From: UBA3951 sp050952125
Lineage (GTDB): Bacteria > Bacillota > Sulfobacillia > Fermentithermobacillales > Fermentithermobacillaceae
NCBI GenBank assembly: GCA_050952125.1
Contig: JBMNKK010000003.1
Span: forward strand, 1-64,000
Length of the DNA: 64,000 nt
Direction of reading: 5' to 3'
In this document: positions 24,191 through 32,417 of the stretch, one piece after another
Position numbering within the stretch: position 1 is the first letter of the stretch
Layout: each line of letters begins with the position of its first letter
Notes under the pieces: generated by a model
What the model was told of the DNA's origin: nothing
The model's database searches: none
What the model saw: the letters and a program-made list of their open reading frames with translations, nothing else
Translations under genes and position numbers: made by a program

Positions 24191-25455
24191 TTGTCTAGGA
24201 TTGGGACGATGTTCACGGCTTTGGGGAGGACGAGGATCCTGTTTGGCTTCTTCCTCTCCATCGCCATTCTTAGCGCCGATTCCAGGTCAGGTGCGCTTTC
24301 CAGCATCATTCTGGTGAGGAGTGCGGGGTCAAGCTCCCTGGTGACAATGATTATCCTGCCCTTAGTGAGCGCCCTGGCGTAGTTGAAAGCTTTGTTGTTC
24401 CCGGCATTGAAGCCGGTCTCGGCAAACCGCTTCAGGATGTCTCTCGGGCTCTTGCCCTCGATCATCCAATCTTGGAATGTCTGGTTGCCGATGCCGTCAA
24501 CGCACTCGGCGACGAGGATGAATGTGCAGTTGGAAGTTCCTAGGAGCTCGGCCACCGATAGGGCCTTTTGGGCCTGGTACAGGTCTCGGTCTCTGGGGTA
24601 ACCGCCGGGGCTCGCGACAATGATGTCGGCGGGTTTGCCGATCTTGGTTTCGCTGACCTCGCGGCAGATGGCGACTCCCGCCGCGTGAGCCGCATCCAGC
24701 TCGCCGGCGACGAAAGCGATGTAGGCTTTACTAGGTGCCTGCACGGCGTTAACGATGAACTTTACCGGAGCCAAGCGCGCCGCTTCGAGAGCGGTTTCGT
24801 GGAACGGGTTTCCTTCCATCCACCCCATGACGGGGTCATACGGGCGGATGGGGAAGGAGTGGTGCACGCGGAGGCATTCCAGGCCGGCGACGCCCGGCAC
24901 GATGCTTTTCCGGCCGCCGCTGTACCCCGCAGACTGATGGGGAGCAATAAGGCCGGTGAGTATGCAGAACGTGCTCTCTGCTACCGCGCGGTTTATGCAC
25001 ACTGGGAGCCCGGACTTCGTCACTCCCAAAGTGACGAGAGAAGAAGTATCTCTGCAGTCGTGGGGCACCAAGCGGAACCTTTGGCAGTACTCGGAGCCAA
25101 TGATCTGTTCCATCTCCGAGGCAGTCGGTTGGCGGTGACTGCCCGTGGCGAAGACGACGGTAACGTGGTCGTCGGGGACTCCGGCAGACTCAAGGCGCCG
25201 CACGAGTGCCTGCATAATCTCGATGTTGGGGCCCGGCCGGGTATGGTCATTTACAACTATAGATACCTTGTCTTTCGGAGAAACCAGGTTCTCCAGCCGG
25301 TCTGTACCTATGGGATTGTCCATGGCGTCCTCAAGAAGGTGAGGCGGAGGAGCCTTTGGGACATCCCGGCCATGATCGATTACGTCGACCGGAATGTCGT
25401 CTGGAACTTGAGCGGCCTCTTCAGATCTCCCGTAAGGGACGCGAATAGTAGGCAT
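24187..25455 (-). CDS. LarA-family nickel-dependent lactate racemase-like protein
   Basis: ATG 25453-25455 (MPTIRVPYG) is preferred over TTG 25473 because AAAGGGGG lies 8 bases before it; this gives 422 residues. The LarA marks are present: DKVSIVVNDHTRPGP near 65, VVFATGSHRQPTASEM near 98 with the catalytic-type His, and the block GLIAPHQSAGYSGGRKSIVP near 165, carrying the His and the Lys that ties the nickel-pincer nucleotide. A later VHHSF is also conserved. LarA interconverts D- and L-2-hydroxy acids. No larB, larC or larE is in this window, so the cofactor must be made elsewhere. The substrate may differ from lactate. Confidence 0.85.
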   Translation of the reverse strand: MPTIRVPYGRSEEAAQVPDDIPVDVIDHGRDVPKAPPPHLLEDAMDNPIGTDRLENLVSPKDKVSIVVNDHTRPGPNIEIMQALVRRLESAGVPDDHVTVVFATGSHRQPTASEMEQIIGSEYCQRFRLVPHDCRDTSSLVTLGVTKSGLPVCINRAVAESTFCILTGLIAPHQSAGYSGGRKSIVPGVAGLECLRVHHSFPIRPYDPVMGWMEGNPFHETALEAARLAPVKFIVNAVQAPSKAYIAFVAGELDAAHAAGVAICREVSETKIGKPADIIVASPGGYPRDRDLYQAQKALSVAELLGTSNCTFILVAECVDGIGNQTFQDWMIEGKSPRDILKRFAETGFNAGNNKAFNYARALTKGRIIIVTRELDPALLTRMMLESAPDLESALRMAMERKKPNRILVLPKAVNIVPILDN

Positions 25456-25527
25456 GGCGGGGCCCCCTTTCAACGTGATCGTAGCAACTACGGGCAGAAA
25501 CGTATAATAGCGGGTTGTGATTGAACT

Positions 25528-25544
25528 GATAAGATTCTGTTATC
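25528..25544. promoter_or_regulatory. Candidate LysR-type operator between divergent larA-like and lysR genes
   Basis: GATAA, seven bases, TTATC form a short inverted repeat of the T-N11-A kind in the divergent intergenic region, 16 bases before the regulator ATG. A TATAAT lies nearby at 25503. This is a plausible autoregulatory box, but the evidence is only the symmetry and position. Confidence 0.35.
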
Positions 25545-25559
25545 GAGGCGGTGCAAGAG

Positions 25560-26516
25560 ATGCAGCTACGAGACATCCAGTACGTTATAGCGGTGGCCGA
25601 GGCAAAGGGATTCTCTCGCGCAGCCGAGAGAATCCACATTAGTCAACCTGCTGTCAGCCAATCGATCCAGCGTCTCGAGGCCCGCTTGGGCGTCAAACTC
25701 TTTTACCGCGGGAGTAGCGGAGTATCCCTTACCCATGCGGGAGAGGTATTTGTCAAGCACGGAAAAGCCATAATCGCCGAGAGCGAGAGTCTCCTTCAGA
25801 GGATGGCGGAACTCAGGGAAGAGAGGGATCGTGAGCTCCGCGTGTCCGCCTCGCCGTTTTACCGGAAATGCTGGCTCGACAGAGTGCTGCCGGTGTTCTC
25901 TGAACGCCATCCCGATGTGCGCGTGAAAGTGGTCGAAGCGTTTTCGGATGACCAGGAATCGATGCTGCAGAACGGCAAGGTTGACCTCATAGTCGTCCCT
26001 TACCTTCGCTCCATCCCGCGTGTGCACTTCCAGGAGCTGTTCTGGGATGAGATAGCCCTCGCTGTCCCCGCCGAAAACCAGCTGAACCGCCTCCTGGAGC
26101 CGAAGAGGAAGTGTGGGCTTACTCCGGATGACCTGCGGCTGTTCTCCGGAGAAGATTTCGTCATGTACAAGGAAGGGCGCAGGATGCGCCAGAGGTCCAT
26201 GGATCTCTGCCGGGAAGCCGGATTTGAGCCCAGAATTATCCTTGAAACCCACAGCTGCGAGAGCATCAGTGAGGTCGTGCGAAGGGGTATGGGCATCGGG
26301 TTCTTGCCCATCTCCATACGGCTGCTCGGTCCGCCCGGCGAACAACCCGTACTCTACCGGCTCCTAAGTTCGCTGGCCAAGAGATACGTGTCTATCGGGT
26401 ATCTAGATGCCGGCCTCTCGAAGGCGGGCGAGCAGTTTGTGAGGACTGCCGCGGAGCTCTCCGAGACCTTTGGGGATGAGGCCGTTGCCTGGCCGGATAG
26501 CCCACAAGCGCCATAA
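25560..26516 (+). CDS. LysR-family transcriptional regulator
   Basis: ATG 25560 (MQLRDIQYVIAVAEAKG) follows GAGGCGG and gives 318 residues; GTG 25551 is an alternative. The winged helix-turn-helix covers residues 5-62 (GFSRAAERIHISQPAVSQSI). The rest is the periplasmic-binding-protein-like effector domain (residues 90-300), with VKVVEAFSDDQESMLQNGKVDLIVV. It is divergent from the LarA-like gene and directly upstream of the aconitase pair, 101 bases from the first, so both are likely targets. The effector is probably a metabolite of the pathway. Confidence 0.88.
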   Translation: MQLRDIQYVIAVAEAKGFSRAAERIHISQPAVSQSIQRLEARLGVKLFYRGSSGVSLTHAGEVFVKHGKAIIAESESLLQRMAELREERDRELRVSASPFYRKCWLDRVLPVFSERHPDVRVKVVEAFSDDQESMLQNGKVDLIVVPYLRSIPRVHFQELFWDEIALAVPAENQLNRLLEPKRKCGLTPDDLRLFSGEDFVMYKEGRRMRQRSMDLCREAGFEPRIILETHSCESISEVVRRGMGIGFLPISIRLLGPPGEQPVLYRLLSSLAKRYVSIGYLDAGLSKAGEQFVRTAAELSETFGDEAVAWPDSPQAP

Positions 26517-26617
26517 GCAAGTGTTATCCGCGTTTATACAGTACGGATATTTCACCCCGGAGGACGACAGGTGCTAGTCTTGGATTGACGGAAATCGGAG
26601 GAACGGGGGATGTCTCT

Positions 26618-28567
26618 GTGGGTAAAGGCATAGCCGAGAAAATCCTGTCAACTCACCTTGTGAGTGAAAGCTCGGACGGCAAAGACATAGTCCTTCACGT
26701 TGATAGCACACTGATCCACGATATGTCCGGTCCCCTTGCACTCATTGGCTTTGATGCTATGGGGATTGACGATATACAGGTCGATCTGCCGGTCGCATTC
26801 ATCGATCACAACCTGGTTGGGATGGACTTCAGGAGCCCTGATGATCACCTGTTCGTGACCTCGGCAGCTAAGAAATACGGGATGATGCTCTCTTCGGCGG
26901 GGAACGGCGTCTGCCACAGCGTCTACTATCACCGCCTGGGCAGGCCGGGGACGATCCTGGTTGGGGCGGATAGCCACAGCGCGACTGCCGGTGCCTTAGG
27001 CATGCTGGGGATCGGCCTCGGAGGCCTTGATGTCTCAGCGATCATGGGCGGCGAAGATCTCACGATCGCCAGGCCTCGCATAGTCAATGTCAACCTCACC
27101 GGCAGCCTTCGACCGGGTTCCTCCGCCAAAGACGTAGCCCTCGCCTTGCTGGGGCGCCTGGGAGTGAAGGGGTGCGTCGGGGCGATAGTGGAGTACACCG
27201 GCCCCGGCGTGAAGACGCTCTCTGTCCACGAGAGAGCCACCATAGCCAATATGGGAGCGGAGATGGGCGCTACTACCTCAGTCTTCCCCTCGGACGATGT
27301 CGTGTACCGGTTCCTGAAGGCCCAGTCCCGAGAAGCGGATTTCGTCGAGATCCTTCCCGAGCGCGACGCTGAATACAGCCGGACGCTCACGCTTGCCCTC
27401 GACTCCGTGAGGCCGATGGTGGCCGTTCCGCCCATGCCGGACCGGGCGGTTCCCGTCGATGAAGCAGGTGAGATTCCGGTCAATCAGGTTTACATCGGGA
27501 GCTGCGTGAACGGGTCCTACGTCGATATCGCGCGCGCGGCGCTAGTCCTGCACGGCAGGCGTGTTCATCCTGACGTCACGCTCCTGGTTTCTCCGGGCAA
27601 CCGGCAGGTGTTTCAGATGCTGTTGCGCGACGGTCACATCGCTACTTTGGTGGAGGCCGGAGCCCGTATCCTTGAGTGTGGGTGCGGTCCTTGCATTGGG
27701 CTCAGCCAGGCGCCGGCTTCCGGGAGCGTTACTGTGAGGACCACCAACAGGAACTATCCCGGGCGTTCCGGCACAAAGGATGCCGGCATCTACCTTACAG
27801 GCACCGAAACCGCGGCTGCGACGGCGGTGCTTGGATACTTGGCATCCGCGGACAAGTTGATGGACGTGGCGCTGCTGGACACGGTTCGCGACCCAGAGGT
27901 CTACCCGGTTGACGACGCCCGGATCTATCGCTATGACCTGGAGCGGATTCCGACTCCGCTGCGTTGGGGCCCGAACCTCAAGCCCATGCCGTTGAAGGAG
28001 CTCCTCGAGACCGAGTGCTCGATGAGGGTGGTGCTTAAGGTTGGGGACGATACGACCACCGACGACATCCTTCCTCCGGGGCCTGAGGTGCTGGGCCTGC
28101 GTCCGAATATCCCCGAGCTTTCCAAGTACCTCTTCAGCCACATAGACCCGGGGTTTTACTCCAGGGCAAGGGAATACGGAAGCAGCGTTATCGTTGGCGG
28201 CGAGAACTACGGCCAGGGTTCCAGCCGCGAGCACGCGGCCATCGGCCCCATGTATCTGGGCGTGAAGGCCGTGCTGGTGAAGTCTATCGCGAGGATCCAC
28301 AGGAGCAACCTTATCAACTACGGCATAATGCCGCTCATCTTCGACGATCCGGGAGACTACGACCGGGTATCTCAAGGAGATCTGTTGGAGATGACGGACA
28401 TCCCTCAGCAATTGGGACGCGACCAGGTAGTGATCCGCAACCGGACCACCGGGCGCGAGATAGTCGCCCGGGCTCACCTCTCGCCTAAGGAGCTGGAACT
28501 GGTCAAGGTGGGCGGATTGTTCCGCTACATCCGGAACAAACGGGAGGGGGCTGCCGGTAAGAGATGA
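26618..28567 (+). CDS. Single-chain aconitase-family hydratase (first of tandem pair)
   Basis: GTG 26618 is chosen by alignment with the downstream paralog, giving 649 residues; TTG 26585 would add 11. The order is LeuC-like domains 1-3 with ADSHSATAGALGMLGIGLGG near 120, IGSCVNGSYVD near 293 (first cluster Cys) and ECGCGPCIGLSQ near 357 (the other two). The swivel domain holds GGENYGQGSSREHAA near 527. Members hydrate/dehydrate citrate, homocitrate, methylcitrate or isopropylmalate-type acids. The usual GSCTN is here GSCVNG, which suggests a substrate other than citrate. It overlaps the next gene by 4 bases. Confidence 0.85.
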   Translation: MGKGIAEKILSTHLVSESSDGKDIVLHVDSTLIHDMSGPLALIGFDAMGIDDIQVDLPVAFIDHNLVGMDFRSPDDHLFVTSAAKKYGMMLSSAGNGVCHSVYYHRLGRPGTILVGADSHSATAGALGMLGIGLGGLDVSAIMGGEDLTIARPRIVNVNLTGSLRPGSSAKDVALALLGRLGVKGCVGAIVEYTGPGVKTLSVHERATIANMGAEMGATTSVFPSDDVVYRFLKAQSREADFVEILPERDAEYSRTLTLALDSVRPMVAVPPMPDRAVPVDEAGEIPVNQVYIGSCVNGSYVDIARAALVLHGRRVHPDVTLLVSPGNRQVFQMLLRDGHIATLVEAGARILECGCGPCIGLSQAPASGSVTVRTTNRNYPGRSGTKDAGIYLTGTETAAATAVLGYLASADKLMDVALLDTVRDPEVYPVDDARIYRYDLERIPTPLRWGPNLKPMPLKELLETECSMRVVLKVGDDTTTDDILPPGPEVLGLRPNIPELSKYLFSHIDPGFYSRAREYGSSVIVGGENYGQGSSREHAAIGPMYLGVKAVLVKSIARIHRSNLINYGIMPLIFDDPGDYDRVSQGDLLEMTDIPQQLGRDQVVIRNRTTGREIVARAHLSPKELELVKVGGLFRYIRNKREGAAGKR

Positions 28568-30492
28568 ACCTGACGGAGAAGATCATCGCAGCCCATTTAG
28601 TTGACGGCTCGATGGAACCGGGTGCGGAGGTCGCGCTGAAGATAGATCAGACGCTTACTCAAGACGCTCTCGGAACAGTGGCTTACCTGGCCTTTGAAAC
28701 CATGGGCATCTCGCGCGTCAGGACGCGCCGCTCCGTGAGCTATATAGACCACAACATGTTGTGTGTGGACAACAAGAACCCTGACGACCATGCCTACCTC
28801 CTCTCAGTCGCGAGGAAATACGGGATATACCTGTCCAGAGCCGGCAACGGCATATGCCACTCTATCCACTGCGGCCGTTTTGCAGTCCCCGGCGAGACGC
28901 TGGCCGGGGGAGACAGCCATACTCCCTCATGCGGAGCGGTTGGGATGCTCGGTATCGGCGTTGGCGGGATGGATGTCGCTGCAGCAATGGCAGGGGAACC
29001 CCTGGTGATCCGCATGCCGGAGGTGGTGAACATCCGCCTGACCGGTGAGTTTCGGCCGGGGGTGAGCGCCAAGGACTTGGCGCTTACCATAGTCTCGACG
29101 CTTACGGTGAAGGGCGGCAACAACACTGTGCTGGAGTACAGCGGACCGGCACTCCGGAACCTCTCAGTCCCGGAACGCTTTACAGTCGCGAATATGGGGG
29201 CCGAAACCGGCGCCACGAGTTCCATCTTCCCGGCAGATGAGCAAGTATATCGGTTCTTTCGGGCCCAGAATAGGGAGCACGACTATCGTCGCCTAGCCCC
29301 CGATGACGGCGCGTGTTATGGCCGTACGCTGGAGTTCGATTTGGCAGATATTGAACCGGTCGTGGCCAGACCCTACCAGCCCGACAACGTGTGCCCGGTG
29401 AAGGATCTGGGGACTGTCAAGGTCGATCAAGTATTCATCGGGAGCTGCACTAACAGCTCCTATGCGGATCTCAAGACCGCGGCGGCTGTCCTGGACGGAC
29501 ACGTGGTTCCGGCGCACGTGAGCCTCGTGATTTCTCCAGGGACACTGCAAAACTACCGGATGCTCGCGCGAGATGGGATACTTGACGTCTTCCTCCGCGC
29601 CGGGGCACGTATCCTTGAGTGCGGGTGCGGTCCGTGCGTGGGGATGGGGCAGGCCCCCATGACAGGCGGCGTGTCTGTGAGGACATCCAACCGTAACTTC
29701 AGAGGGCGCAGCGGCGCCGTCGATTCTCAGGTTTACCTGGCGAGTCCGGCTGTCGCGGCGGCCAGCGCTGTTGCGGGGTACATCTGCTCGGCAGATGCCG
29801 TAATAGACGTTTACAGGCTCGGCGGGATTCACGAGCCCGATGAGTATCCCGCGGACGACAACATGATCGTAGCTCCTGCTCCGGACGGGAGTTCTGTCGA
29901 GATAGTCCGCGGGCCAAACATCAAGCCTGTTCCGCTAGGTACTCCGATACCTGACACGCTATCGTGCAGCGTGGCCATCAAGGTTGGGGACAACGTATCA
30001 ACCGATGAGATCGCTCCAACCGGCGCGGAGATCGGAGCCCTTAGGTCCAACATTCCCGCGTCCGCCAAGACGGTGTTCGCGAGGATCGATCCGAACTTCC
30101 ATTCTAGGGCACTCTCGTACAAGAACAGCGTTATCGTCGCCGGAGAGAACTACGGCCAAGGCTCAAGCCGGGAGCACGCGGCTCTGTTGCCGCAGTTTCT
30201 CGGAGTGAAGGTTGTCTTGGCGAAGTCCTTCTCGCGGATCCATCGGACCAATCTCATAAACTGCGGGATACTCCCGCTGGTGTTTAAGTGTCCGGCAGAC
30301 CTGGAGCATGTCGAACAGGGCGATCACCTGATAGTCCGCAGTGTTCTTGAGGGCATAGAGAGCGGATCGTTCCGCCTGGAAAATGCAACCCAGGGGAGAA
30401 CCATCGACGCTGTGGGTGACTTCACTGCGAGAGAAAGAAGGCTCCTATTAGCAGGCGGCCTGCTGAATGCCATCAGGGGGAAGGCCGGCTGA
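28564..30492 (+). CDS. Single-chain aconitase-family hydratase (second of tandem pair)
   Basis: The 642-residue paralog of the previous gene has GGDSHTPSCGAVGMLGIGVG near 117, the standard IGSCTNSSYADLK near 296 and ECGCGPCVGMGQ near 356, with GENYGQGSSREHAAL near 525. Length and motifs match the compact bacterial aconitases of about 640 residues. This copy looks the more orthodox, so it could be the cell's aconitase, while its partner may act on a related acid, or both may form one pathway. ATGA overlap with the first gene shows co-translation. A repeat array of unknown function follows the stop. Confidence 0.87.
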   Translation: MNLTEKIIAAHLVDGSMEPGAEVALKIDQTLTQDALGTVAYLAFETMGISRVRTRRSVSYIDHNMLCVDNKNPDDHAYLLSVARKYGIYLSRAGNGICHSIHCGRFAVPGETLAGGDSHTPSCGAVGMLGIGVGGMDVAAAMAGEPLVIRMPEVVNIRLTGEFRPGVSAKDLALTIVSTLTVKGGNNTVLEYSGPALRNLSVPERFTVANMGAETGATSSIFPADEQVYRFFRAQNREHDYRRLAPDDGACYGRTLEFDLADIEPVVARPYQPDNVCPVKDLGTVKVDQVFIGSCTNSSYADLKTAAAVLDGHVVPAHVSLVISPGTLQNYRMLARDGILDVFLRAGARILECGCGPCVGMGQAPMTGGVSVRTSNRNFRGRSGAVDSQVYLASPAVAAASAVAGYICSADAVIDVYRLGGIHEPDEYPADDNMIVAPAPDGSSVEIVRGPNIKPVPLGTPIPDTLSCSVAIKVGDNVSTDEIAPTGAEIGALRSNIPASAKTVFARIDPNFHSRALSYKNSVIVAGENYGQGSSREHAALLPQFLGVKVVLAKSFSRIHRTNLINCGILPLVFKCPADLEHVEQGDHLIVRSVLEGIESGSFRLENATQGRTIDAVGDFTARERRLLLAGGLLNAIRGKAG

Positions 30493-30600
30493 GGGGTGGG
30501 TTTAGCTGAAGGGTGGGGCGCTGACGCCCGGGCCGGGGGATGCCACCGCGGAGTGGTGAGCCGGGGGATGCCACCTTGATGCGGCGGTTTGGGCGCGGTA

Positions 30601-30990
30601 ACCAAGTGCCCAGCGTATCCGGCCAAACTTGCGGTGGATGTCCCGGATTTGTGTACGTGGCGACCAAGTGACCAGCATATCCGCCCAAACTGTCGTGGAT
30701 GTCCCCACCGGTGCATAGATCAGGGCAGGACATCCCCGCTGGTGCATATTTCCCGGGGAACCTTTCCGTCGGTGCATATTTCCCGCGAAACATCCCCACG
30801 GGCGCACACGTCCCAGCGAAACATCCCCACGGGTGCATACGTCCCGCAAAACGCCCTCATGGGTGCAGACGCCGCGTGGATATACCCGCGAGTGCGCACG
30901 CCGCGTGGCCACCCTCGCCGGTGAACGGGCCGTGCGAATACCCCTCCGGCGCACAAAGCCCGCGGAACACTCCCACTGGCGGGCTTGCGA
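30601..30990. repeat. Degenerate 30-bp tandem repeat array with two leader copies (copy 2)
   Basis: Two copies of the leader seen at 7251 lie at 30601-30628 and 30663-30690 (AAGTGACCAGCATATCCGCC in the second). About ten units follow: cores GTGCAY or variants begin at 30711, 30742, 30772, 30802, 30833, 30863, 30892, 30921 and 30949, so the period is 28-31. Units in the middle are best conserved (AACATCCCCACGGGTGCATA). Stop-poor frames across it are artefacts of the period. The interval from 30493 to 31315 contains this array, a short 33-bp repeat and no convincing gene. Confidence 0.8.
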
Positions 30991-31102
30991 TATCCGATGT
31001 ACAAAGGTGAGTGGGGAAGGGGCGCGCAGAGCGGAGTTCAGGGGAGAGAGAAGTGTAACCTATGCTGGGCAGTCAACCCGTGTTTGAGCTGTTTGAGTGG
31101 CG

Positions 31103-31201
31103 CGTCACTGCCTGCCAACCGGTGTTTTGGTGAGGCGCCACTGTCTGCCAACCGGCGTTTCGGTGATGTGCCACTGTCTGCCAACCGGTGTTTGGGTCAC
31201 G
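31103..31201. repeat. Three tandem 33-bp repeats
   Basis: Units at 31103-31135, 31136-31168 and 31169-31201 share the core CACTGYCTGCCAACCGGYGT. The period (33) and sequence differ from the 30-bp family just upstream. A 78-codon frame runs through (units reading EAPLSANRRFG), but it has no ribosome site and is probably not translated. The repeat lies about 115 bases before the XRE regulator gene. Confidence 0.7.
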
Positions 31202-31315
31202 CGCATGTTCTTTTCAACTGATGCTCGGGCTGGCCGCAACCGGAAGTTGCTAGGATGCCGGAAAGGCTTGTGCTAGTTTCGGAGAGAAATCACCCGGCAT
31301 TAGGAGGTTACTCAC

Positions 31316-32194
31316 ATGATTAATATGGAGAGAACTGGGGCGAGGATCTCGGGGCTTCGTAAGGCTCGTGGCATGACTCAAGCCGAGTTGGCGGCTAGAC
31401 TGATGGTGTCTCCTCAGGCTGTCTCCAAGTGGGAGACCGGGCAGTCGCTTCCCGATTCAGGGCAGCTTCTTGCGATATCTGAGTTATTCGGAGTGACCAT
31501 CAACAGCATTCTGACGGGCGAGGTGCAGGTTGGAGAGCCCGTTCAAGCTCCAGCCCCAACCACTCCTCCGCGTTCCGATGCACCTTCCGATTCATCTTTC
31601 AATCCATCTTCCGATTCATCCTCCCCTGGAGATGAGGAGAGGACTGATGAGTCGGCCTCTGAATCCTCAACGCTCCGGACGATCATCGGCTTGGCGCCCT
31701 TCATTGATAGTGACACCCTCGGACAGCTGCTCGAGGACTGCGATTGGAGCGGCGCTACCGTCGGCCACCTGGAATCGGTGGCTGCGTTCCTATCCAGCGA
31801 TGTGGTCGATCGGCTGCTGGATCGAGTACCTCATCCGTCTGCGTCCGAAGTCTTCAAATTGGCGCCCTTCCTTGGGGCGTCCAAGCTTTCGTCGCTGGTG
31901 GAGGGTATGGAAGAGGAGATCACGCTGGAGCAGCTACGGCGAGTTGCCGCATTCCTTGTTCCTGAAGTGTGTTCGCGTCTATTCGAGAGACTACTGAATG
32001 AGCCCGGCGATCACAGTTTTGAGGCGTTGGCATCCTTCGCACCCTTCATTACCACTGAAGCATTGGAGGCCTTGATTCGCGCCTTCCCGCCGCCCAACCT
32101 TGAGGCTCTTAGGAGAGTGGCTCCCTTTCTTGATGAAGAGGAAGTCGGTCGCTTGCTTCGCGGGCTGCTGAAGCGGGATACGGATAGAAGATAG
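31316..32194 (+). CDS. XRE-family regulator with six C-terminal helical repeats
   Basis: The 292-residue protein starts at ATG after TAGGAGGTTACTCAC. Residues 8-65 are a classic XRE helix-turn-helix (GMTQAELAARLMVSPQAVSK, WETGQSLPD). Residues 70-118 form a Ser/Pro/Asp-rich linker. Residues 120-290 contain six repeats of about 28 residues, each led by an (L/V/F)A(P/A)F(I/L) motif: LAPFIDSDTL, VAAFLSSDVV, LAPFLGASKL, VAAFLVPEV, FAPFITTEAL and VAPFLDEEEV. They look like two-helix units stacked into a solenoid, probably for protein or peptide binding. Regulatory targets are unknown. Confidence 0.8.
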   Translation: MINMERTGARISGLRKARGMTQAELAARLMVSPQAVSKWETGQSLPDSGQLLAISELFGVTINSILTGEVQVGEPVQAPAPTTPPRSDAPSDSSFNPSSDSSSPGDEERTDESASESSTLRTIIGLAPFIDSDTLGQLLEDCDWSGATVGHLESVAAFLSSDVVDRLLDRVPHPSASEVFKLAPFLGASKLSSLVEGMEEEITLEQLRRVAAFLVPEVCSRLFERLLNEPGDHSFEALASFAPFITTEALEALIRAFPPPNLEALRRVAPFLDEEEVGRLLRGLLKRDTDRR

Positions 32195-32379
32195 CAGATA
32201 GCAGTGTACAGCCTGCTCTAGCCGATGCAAGCAGGTTCGGGCCTTTGCGAATGAGCCGAAATGCGTGCACGGATGCACAGGTTATCGAAACCCCCTCATT
32301 AGCCATGGCTACGGAAGATCCTCGGCGGCGACCTTGCGAGGGTTAGTCCATGCAGAAGCTTCCAACGGCAGCGCGACAC

Positions 32380-32409
32380 TTGGCAAAGCCACATGGAATA
32401 TGGTATATT
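32380..32409 (+). promoter_or_regulatory. Probable sigmaA promoter of the winged-helix/nuclease-like gene
   Basis: TTGGCA (32380-32385) and TATATT (32404-32409) are separated by 18 bases. Transcription would start near 32416, two bases before the ATG at 32418, so the message may be leaderless. Confidence 0.45.
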
Positions 32410-32417
32410 TTGGAATA

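Noticed and set aside
27542..28477. Long antisense open frame inside the first aconitase gene
   Set aside because: Shadow frame of a G+C-rich gene; the sense strand has full family motifs.
30324..31010. Similar repeat-coded frames over the second array
   Set aside because: Same artefact as at the first array; different frames are open on both strands and unit lengths vary by non-multiples of three.
32265..32417. N-terminal extension of the winged-helix/nuclease-like protein
   Set aside because: It lies over a probable promoter, has no ribosome site and no domain content.
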